Shown here one piece after another: positions 58,475-64,000 of a stretch of DNA of 64,000 nt. Every line of letters starts with the position of its first letter. Position 1 is the stretch's first letter. The notes beneath the pieces are model-generated. The model searched no databases and was not told the DNA's origin. It saw only the letters and a list, made by a program, of their open reading frames with translations. This DNA is from Porphyra umbilicalis. Its lineage: Eukaryota; Rhodophyta; Bangiophyceae; Bangiales; Bangiaceae. A program made the translations under genes and the position numbers. The stretch is from positions 1 through 64,000 of the forward strand of contig KV919004.1 of NCBI GenBank assembly GCA_002049455.2. The letters run 5' to 3'.

Positions 58475-60245
58475 TCCGTCCGACACCAATTCTTAGCAAC
58501 TGGCCGCTGATGAAGGCTTAATCTTATCCCCACCGGAAAATAAAAATATGGCTCGCCTCAGGAGAGTCTGGCGGGGTCGGCCGTTTTTTCCGTTTCCGCT
58601 GGGGCGCTTCCTTTCTTCTACTGGAAAATGCACCCAAGAAAATGTCTGCACCAGTTCTTGACACAATGATTTCTCATATGAGAACGGCTCGGAATCGCAC
58701 ATTACAGTCAGAAAAACTTAGTTTGAACGGAGTATTTGATCATCTGGAGCCCCGAGTTTCCATCCTTGTGTCGCCTTCGACCACACGAAGGAGCTGTGTG
58801 GACAGCGAAGGGAGCGCGTGTAGCTCTAGACGCTTCGCAGACGAGGGGCACATGAGTTGTCGAGGAACCTCTAGGGTCATGAGACTCAGAGGGTTGCTAA
58901 AACAAGACTTTGGGCGGGGGTCGAGGATAGAGCAGGGGGGAGGGAGGGGGGGAGGCGGGGGGGGAAGGCTGCAGGCTAAGGACAGACGTGGGGACGGGGG
59001 GCGCACCGGTGGGGGAGGAAGGGGGGCGGATGGGAAGGGGGGAGGTGGGTTAGGGGGGCTCAGGGGCTATCAGATGGACGATAAAATGATGAGTAAGCCT
59101 GTGCTGGTACGCAGGGAACTGGGACAGGGTTGTGCTGTGGTGACATGAAGGGCGGGGGATGGGGGGGGCGATGGGTAGCCCTGAAAAACTCGCACAGTAC
59201 AATGTGACCACGAAACTCGGGCTCCAGAGCCGCTCTCATGTGCTGACCACACCTCTTCGTCGACCTTGACCGAGAAATCGGCCCATACAGCCACTACGGG
59301 GCTCCGGGGTGCATCGGAGTGACTCGACATCCGGATCCCTGCGGCGAACGCGGGCGGGAGCAAGACGCTCCGATCGGAAATCACTGGAAGGGCTCTGTGG
59401 ACGCGGAATTGCACCGATCCGGCCATGTACTTTTTCCTGCTCTTTTCCAGGGAAACACGCTGTTCTCGTCCAGGAGTGCTCCGTTTGAGGAGCACAAAGC
59501 ATCGTTGGAGAGCTGATGAGTTCACGAGTCCAGTGGTGTGACTCAGACCGCGCTGATATGCTTTGTTTATTTTATAAAAAACAGTGAACTGCGCCGTAGG
59601 CGGTTCCGGAGCATGCCCAGGAACCCGATTTCATATGTAAACACTGTGGATTTCCCACACAACCCCGATTTGCTAAGAACTGGTGCAAGTGTCAAGAACT
59701 GGTGACAGACGGATACACGCACACGACGGTGTGCCGTTGGAGGGCCTCTGGGAAATAGCCTCGCGCCGGGTCCGATGCCATATTTGATGCTGTCCTCGGG
59801 AGACGTCGGTGCGCCTGTCATCCACATGGGGCACCAACAGCGATGGAAATCTCGGGAGATTTCCGCCGCACGCCCAGGTGGAGGGGCAAACGACCCACGG
59901 TCGTGCCGCGATGCGTCTCGCAGTCACCCCGTCGCCCTCCCGTATCCTTGGTGTGTCGTTGACCGCAGGCCTGCGGCCTCAATGGCTCGTCACCTGTGCG
60001 GCTAGTGTACAGCGCAGGGGCCGTCGACCGACTCTACCCGCTCCCACTGCCTTTCCGTAGACGGAACCTTCAAGGCGAGGGGCGCCAGCGCACGCATGCA
60101 CACCCCCGCCTCGTCTCCACCGTCTGTCGGCAGCCGTGAGGGCCTGAAAACAAGGGATTGGAGGGTGGTACAACCTGTGTCCCCTTCCTGGGTCAGAGAA
60201 GGAAAGGGTGCGTGTCTGGCCGGACTCAATCACCCGGCCTCCGAC
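58475..60245. other. Intergenic with G-rich tract
   Basis: From 58,905 to 59,065 the plus strand is a run of G blocks broken by A or C. No gene is supported; frames crossing the tract have no recognisable motif. Confidence 0.45.
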
Positions 60246-60250
60246 TATAT
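60246..60250 (+). promoter_or_regulatory. Possible TATA element of the RING gene
   Basis: CTATATCAAG lies about 240 bp before the start codon. A second candidate, TATATA at 60,440-60,445, would leave almost no 5' UTR. Confidence 0.3.
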
Positions 60251-60485
60251 CAAGGCTGCTCCGTTGCTCATCGTGGCGGCGCTCTCCGCAGGGCCCCAAC
60301 CGCCGCCCTACCAACGCGCACTGCTCCCTCAACGACACGAGTGGACGACGCCATACCCTTCCCTACACTCGACCCCACCCCTGTACCTTGCCTTACGGCA
60401 GCCTTCGCCGTGTACCGTCCCCCCCGCTGTCCAAGTCGGTATATACTTTTCCCCCCCCTCCCCCGTGCCCACCACGCGTTTTAGC

Positions 60486-61229
60486 ATGGTCACGATCCCC
60501 GTTGCTGTGCGTGACATCTCCTCGCTCGACCCCGGCGAGCTGGTGCTCATTGCCCTCGCGGCCATCCTTGCCTGCATCGGCTTCACCGTCGGCCTCATCG
60601 CAACCGTCTCGTGGGTCCGCCGTCGGCGGGCCTCCGATGGCTCGGACAATGTCTTGTCCCCCGAGGCGGCCGCTGCGCAGGCGCCCACGTCCTCGCGTCG
60701 CCACTGGGGGCTCGCGTGGTGTTTTGGGCGCACGTGGCGCCGCTCGACCGCGGCCCCACGCCCGACCCCGCCGCCGCCCGGCACACCCCTCCGCGCTGTC
60801 CGTGACGCGCTCGTCGCCGGCACAGTGCGCGCGTCGCGGGACCACGACCGCTTCTCCTGCGCCCTGTGTCGCACGCGCCTGAGTATGGACGGGGGCGCCG
60901 ACGGTCGGGGGATGCCCGACGAGGGGGCGACGCGAACGCCCGCCGCAGACGGCGGCGGGCGCCCCGACGGCGGCGGGCCGCCCGTCGACTTGTCGGCGTT
61001 GCACGGTGTGGTGGTGCCGCCGCCCGCGGAGGCGGCAGCGGCAACGGCGGAACTCGATGCGGCGGTGCCACCCGGGCCCGCCCCGTGGCTGTGCACCCTT
61101 TGGTGTGGCCACACGTTCCACGCCCGCTGCGTGGCGCGCAGGGCGGCGGCGGCCGGGCCGGGCGCGTCGTGCCCCGTGTGCAAGTTGGATGTGGTGGAGG
61201 GGAGGGAGGGTGTTGTGGAGGAGTTCTAG
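60486..61229 (+). CDS. Membrane RING-H2 finger protein (probable E3 ubiquitin ligase)
   Basis: The 247-aa single-exon protein has a membrane segment at about residues 19-43 followed by an RRRR stop-transfer patch, a Pro-rich middle and a C-terminal RING-H2 finger. Zinc ligands are C125, C128, C207, H209, H212, C215, C229 and C232 (CALC; CGHTFHARC; CPVC). Family knowledge: membrane RING-H2 proteins of this layout are usually E3 ubiquitin ligases with the RING in the cytosol. The loop between the second and third ligands is 78 residues, about twice the usual maximum, and is Gly/Asp/Pro-rich. The start was chosen because the membrane segment follows directly; the frame is open further upstream but reads like 5' UTR. 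Substrate unknown. Confidence 0.82.
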   Translation: MVTIPVAVRDISSLDPGELVLIALAAILACIGFTVGLIATVSWVRRRRASDGSDNVLSPEAAAAQAPTSSRRHWGLAWCFGRTWRRSTAAPRPTPPPPGTPLRAVRDALVAGTVRASRDHDRFSCALCRTRLSMDGGADGRGMPDEGATRTPAADGGGRPDGGGPPVDLSALHGVVVPPPAEAAAATAELDAAVPPGPAPWLCTLWCGHTFHARCVARRAAAAGPGASCPVCKLDVVEGREGVVEEF

Positions 61230-61894
61230 CCGGCTGGTGTGCCGGTGCAGGCGTGGGGAGGAGGCCACGCGTGGCCAGTGTGCCATGGATTGCATTCTTC
61301 GCAGGGAGCTTGAGCGCCCGTCTCCTTTCCAACGGAGACGGGCTTTTGTTCGATCGCCGTAGCGATGCGCTGCCAAAGGTTATGTACTTCATGATACCCC
61401 CACTGCAGCACCCTCTACACAGTCTCCCCACTGCTAGGAGCAGCTTCTTCTTCAGTCTCGGTAAATCTATCCCACGCCATCTCCTCCCACTGCTGCGCAC
61501 GCAGCCCGGCTGGCCACCCAGGAACGGAAAGACGGCGTCACGTCGGGTGCGTCTGCTGCCGATCGGGGCAGCGCTGGGTCTTGGCACAGGCGATGACAGT
61601 AATCAAGATTGCACGCGTTCGGAGGGATGGCAAGGGATAATGCATCGATAAGAAAGAAGAAAATCCTACGAGCGAGGCATACATCATTGCGTCACTCTCA
61701 CAAAATAATCAAATAGAAGAGCGGCTGCTTGTTTATTCCATGCGTCGCTTGATGTAGGAGCGCGTCACGATCATAGCTGTCCGTGTTTTTGAAAATCCCA
61801 TTGACCCATGATACGACGCACCCCCGGTACACGCAGGAGCGACGGTGGCCATCATGGCAGAGATGATCTCGGCGCGACTCGGCGCCACTGGCCA
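61230..61894. other. Intergenic between the RING gene and the secreted-protein gene
   Basis: It probably holds the 3' end of the RING transcript. A minus-strand AATAAA at about 61,735 has no clear gene before it. No gene is supported. Confidence 0.4.
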
Positions 61895-62010
61895 TGGATG
61901 CGAGCAGCGCGCCCGGGCGCGCGCAGCAGCGCGCCCAGGCGCACGCTGCCCTCATCCAACGCGCTGCTCACATCCAACGCCTAGGCGCCTAGGCGCGCTG
62001 CTCGCATCCA
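61895..62010. promoter_or_regulatory. Palindromic promoter module
   Basis: A perfect 19-bp inverted repeat, TGGATGCGAGCAGCGCGCC, has arms at 61,895-61,913 and 61,992-62,010. Between them are GGCGCCTAGGCGCCTAGGCG-like palindromes and two ATCCAACGC words. It ends 50 bp before a strong TATA box, so it is a candidate regulator-binding region. Confidence 0.55.
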
Positions 62011-62060
62011 AGGGCAACGGCGCCTCGAGGCGCAGAGACCGCCACGCGCTCTCATGCGCG

Positions 62061-62068
62061 TATAAAAG
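62061..62068 (+). promoter_or_regulatory. TATA box of the small secreted-protein gene
   Basis: TATAAAAG is 170 bp before the ATG. Transcription start would fall near 62,090-62,100, giving a 5' UTR of about 135 nt. Confidence 0.75.
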
Positions 62069-62230
62069 TCGGTCCTGACGGGCTCCCCTCTCGCTCGCAC
62101 TGGCACCGCCAAACCCACAACCATTCACCAACACGCTGCCACGCTCGCGACTGCGCCCATCCACCCCCCTCGACGAAGCACACAAGCCGATGCACAAGCC
62201 GCCCCCCGCGACACAGCTGTCACGTCTGCC

Positions 62231-62542
62231 ATGACGCCACTCCTCCACAAGGCGCTGCTCCTCCTCGTGGCCACGACGGCGCTGCTCCTCCTCGTGGCCA
62301 CGACGGCGCTGCTGAAGCTAGCCCCGACGGGCGGCACTGCCGCGCCCGCCGACCCCGCCAGCGCCCCCGCTGCGGTCCCCTCCGTCTCCCCGACCCACCG
62401 GTGCGGCTTTGCGAGCGAGTGCGTCGGCTTCCTTCGACGCAGCCCGTGCGCCCAGCCGGCCGACGAGGCGTTGCGCCGCACGTGGCACATTCCCAAAGAG
62501 ATGCACTTGTGCATGAGGTGCCGCTGGGACAGCATGCGCTAA
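62231..62542 (+). CDS. Small secreted or membrane-anchored Cys-containing protein
   Basis: No family is recognised. The 103-aa protein has a hydrophobic N-terminal segment (residues 7-30) that looks like a signal peptide or anchor. It contains a nine-residue duplication, ALLLLVATT twice, from a perfect 27-bp tandem repeat (62,252-62,305). An Ala/Pro-rich stretch (31-55) is followed by a compact C-terminal part with five cysteines (58, 64, 73, 94, 97), including CMRC. Such a layout suits a small extracellular or cell-wall protein. A strong TATA box and a palindromic upstream module suggest tight regulation. No introns are needed. Confidence 0.68.
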   Translation: MTPLLHKALLLLVATTALLLLVATTALLKLAPTGGTAAPADPASAPAAVPSVSPTHRCGFASECVGFLRRSPCAQPADEALRRTWHIPKEMHLCMRCRWDSMR

Positions 62543-63018
62543 GGCGGGGGGGGGGGGAGCGGCGCCCTCGGGTCGTGCCGCCACCGCTGACGGGTCGCTA
62601 TGCAATGGCCGACCACTGAGTGCACCATGCGCGGCCAGTGAGTGTTCGGTGAGCGCTTGTACGTGACGTGACACCCAACCACGTCCCCGTGGGTGAGACC
62701 GCCGAGGGGGGGAGGATAGCCCGACTTGAAATGGTGGCGGGGGCGGGGTTGGCCGGACAAGCGTGGCGCGGTGACTGTCCGGTCCTCCCAACGCCCGACC
62801 CGCACTCCCATACCGCGACGCCTGGGGCGCGCTGCACGCGCCCGACACAAGTGAATCGAGTGAAAAACACCCGCGCCCAGTTAGAAACACCAACACAGCA
62901 ATGCCCACGCGGACGCACACCACCCACGGGGAGGAAGAATATGACGCTGCTACGCCCCACACGCCATCCGCCCCCCCCCCCAGCCCGCCCCACCCCCCTC
63001 CCCAGATTCGCTCCCCGC
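62543..63018. other. 3' flanks of two convergent genes
   Basis: Between the TAA of the secreted-protein gene and the stop of the minus-strand gene I see no further gene. Confidence 0.45.
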
Positions 63019-64000
63019 TCACGCCCGCCCCACGGCCATGGCCGCCGCCGACACGGCCGCGTCCAGCCGCCCGACCAGCGGCACGAGGTCGGCCAACCCC
63101 CGGTCCTCCGCCTCGTAATCGTCCGTGCCCGCGTCCGACACGTCCCACCGGTCTGGGTCGGCGCCCTCCCACCCCCCCCGGCCGCCATGGCCGAGCCGCC
63201 TCCGCCGCCACCGCCCGACGAGCTGCCGGCCGACGAGCTGCCGCCGGCGCTGCTGCTGCTGCCGCCGCCGCCGCCGTCGACACCACCGGCGCCGCCGCCC
63301 AGCGGCGCCCCGTTTCCCCCCCCCCCCCCGCCACCGACGCGTCGTCGTCCGACTCTGAGTCGGCGTCAGACGCTTCAAAAACGGACCGCATCGCCTCGTC
63401 TTCGAGGAGCATGAGCTTGAGGGAAAAGGTCGGGCGGTCAGCGGCGGGCGCCGCCGCAGCGGGCGCCGCCGCCGCCGGTGCCGCCGCCACCGTCGCGCCG
63501 CCGCCGCCGCCACCGACAGCGGCGCCGTCGGCGGCGGCGGCGACCGCGGGCGCCGCGCCTTCGCCGCCACCGCCACCGCCGGCGGCCGCATCAGCGCCGG
63601 CGGCCGCGGGCGCCTCGGCGGCCACGCCGGCGCCCCCCCCTCCCCCGCCCCGCCGCGCGGCCATGGGCGCCATCGCCAACGCGCGGGTAGCGTCCCCCCC
63701 ACCTCTGCGTCGGCCGGCGACGGCGGCAACGCCGTCGCCTCGCCGTCAGCCCCCCCCCCCGCCACCGCCGCGGCCGCCACCGCCAGCGCCGGCAACACGA
63801 GGCAGCGGAGCACGTCGGCCGGGAGGAGGGCGAGGTAGTTGAGGGCCCCCCCGCGCGGCGCGCCCGGCGGCGCCAGCGGGCGCCGCGACGCGAGCACCGC
63901 CGCCCGCGACGAGGCCACGACGCGCGGCTGCGCGTCGTGGCAAATGGCGTCGGCCATGGCGGCGAGCGCCGCCGCGCGGGCGGCGGCAGCAGCGGCGGCG
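63019..64000 (-). CDS. Probable GC-rich gene, truncated by the window, with frame changes at C/G runs
   Basis: Reading minus from the window edge, the frame is open before the ATG at 63,957 (MADAICHDAQPRVVASSRAA), so the true start may lie outside. LNYLALLPADVLRCLVLPAL resembles an F-box-like helix pair, but this is weak. At a 7-C run (63,694-63,700) the natural reading moves to another frame: FSLKLMLLEDEAMRSVFEAS and DADSESDDDASVAGG. Near a 14-C run (63,316-63,329) and the GC repeats after it, the reading returns to the first frame: ADPDRWDVSDAGTDDYEAED and a stop at 63,019. The two shifts sit at homopolymers, so base-count errors or real indels are likely; small introns are possible. Confidence 0.45.
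   Translation of the reverse strand, partial: AAAAAAARAAALAAMADAICHDAQPRVVASSRAAVLASRRPLAPPGAPRGGALNYLALLPADVLRCLVLPALAVAAAAVAGGGADGEATALPPSPADAEVGGTLPARWRWRPWPRGGAGEGGAPAWPPRRPRPPALMRPPAVAVAAKARRPRSPPPPTAPLSVAAAAARRWRRHRRRRRPLRRRPPLTARPFPSSSCSSKTRRCGPFLKRLTPTQSRTTTRRWRGGGGKRGAAGRRRRWCRRRRRRQQQQRRRQLVGRQLVGRWRRRRLGHGGRGGWEGADPDRWDVSDAGTDDYEAEDRGLADLVPLVGRLDAAVSAAAMAVGRA

Noticed and set aside
58642-59148. 168-codon ORF
   Set aside because: Its second half is the G-rich tract; no recognisable domain.

Overview
The window is nuclear DNA of a photosynthetic eukaryote, most likely a GC-rich red-lineage alga such as a bangiophyte red alga. The evidence is a spliced nuclear light-harvesting antenna gene with a transit-peptide-like N terminus, spliceosomal introns of about 170-240 bp, TATA boxes instead of bacterial promoters, a RING-H2 gene, and many eukaryotic cut-and-paste transposons. 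No rRNA, tRNA, CRISPR array or bacterial operon was seen. The exact species is inference.

Layout. 1-2.4 kb: a four-exon chlorophyll-binding LHC gene behind a TATA box. 2.7-6.0 kb: extremely GC-rich low-complexity DNA with a possible minus-strand gene whose frame changes near G/C runs. 7,001-17,398: a complete 10.4-kb PIF/Harbinger element (TAA target duplication) with a DDE transposase on minus and a decayed Myb/SANT-like partner on plus. 17,546-23,575: a 6.0-kb pogo/Tigger-like element (TA duplication) with a broken transposase. 24.9-29.1 kb: remnants of a tnp2-type (CACTA superfamily) transposase with companion ORFs. 31.3-33.8 kb: a frameshifted transposase relic. 34,889-35,451: a MITE with TCA duplication. 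36.1-39.0 kb: a second, more decayed pogo-like transposase. 40,867-41,760: an 894-bp MITE-like element with TGA duplication. 41.8-58.5 kb: two copies of a TIR element that share end blocks (A and B) but have different interiors. The second copy is interrupted by a 9.7-kb transposon (46,050-55,777). 60.2-62.5 kb: two compact host genes, a membrane RING-H2 protein and a small secreted Cys-containing protein. 63.0-64.0 kb: a minus-strand GC-rich gene running off the window.

The most notable system is the 9.7-kb nested transposon. It has a perfect 16-bp terminal inverted repeat, a 2-bp target duplication and a matching unoccupied site at 42.5 kb. It carries two divergently transcribed genes that read open across all proposed introns: a 1,039-aa C2H2-finger transposase of the Plavaka/CACTA type and a 949-aa companion protein of unknown function with a long acidic tail. 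All functions were read from sequence motifs without database searches, and all splice models are by eye.
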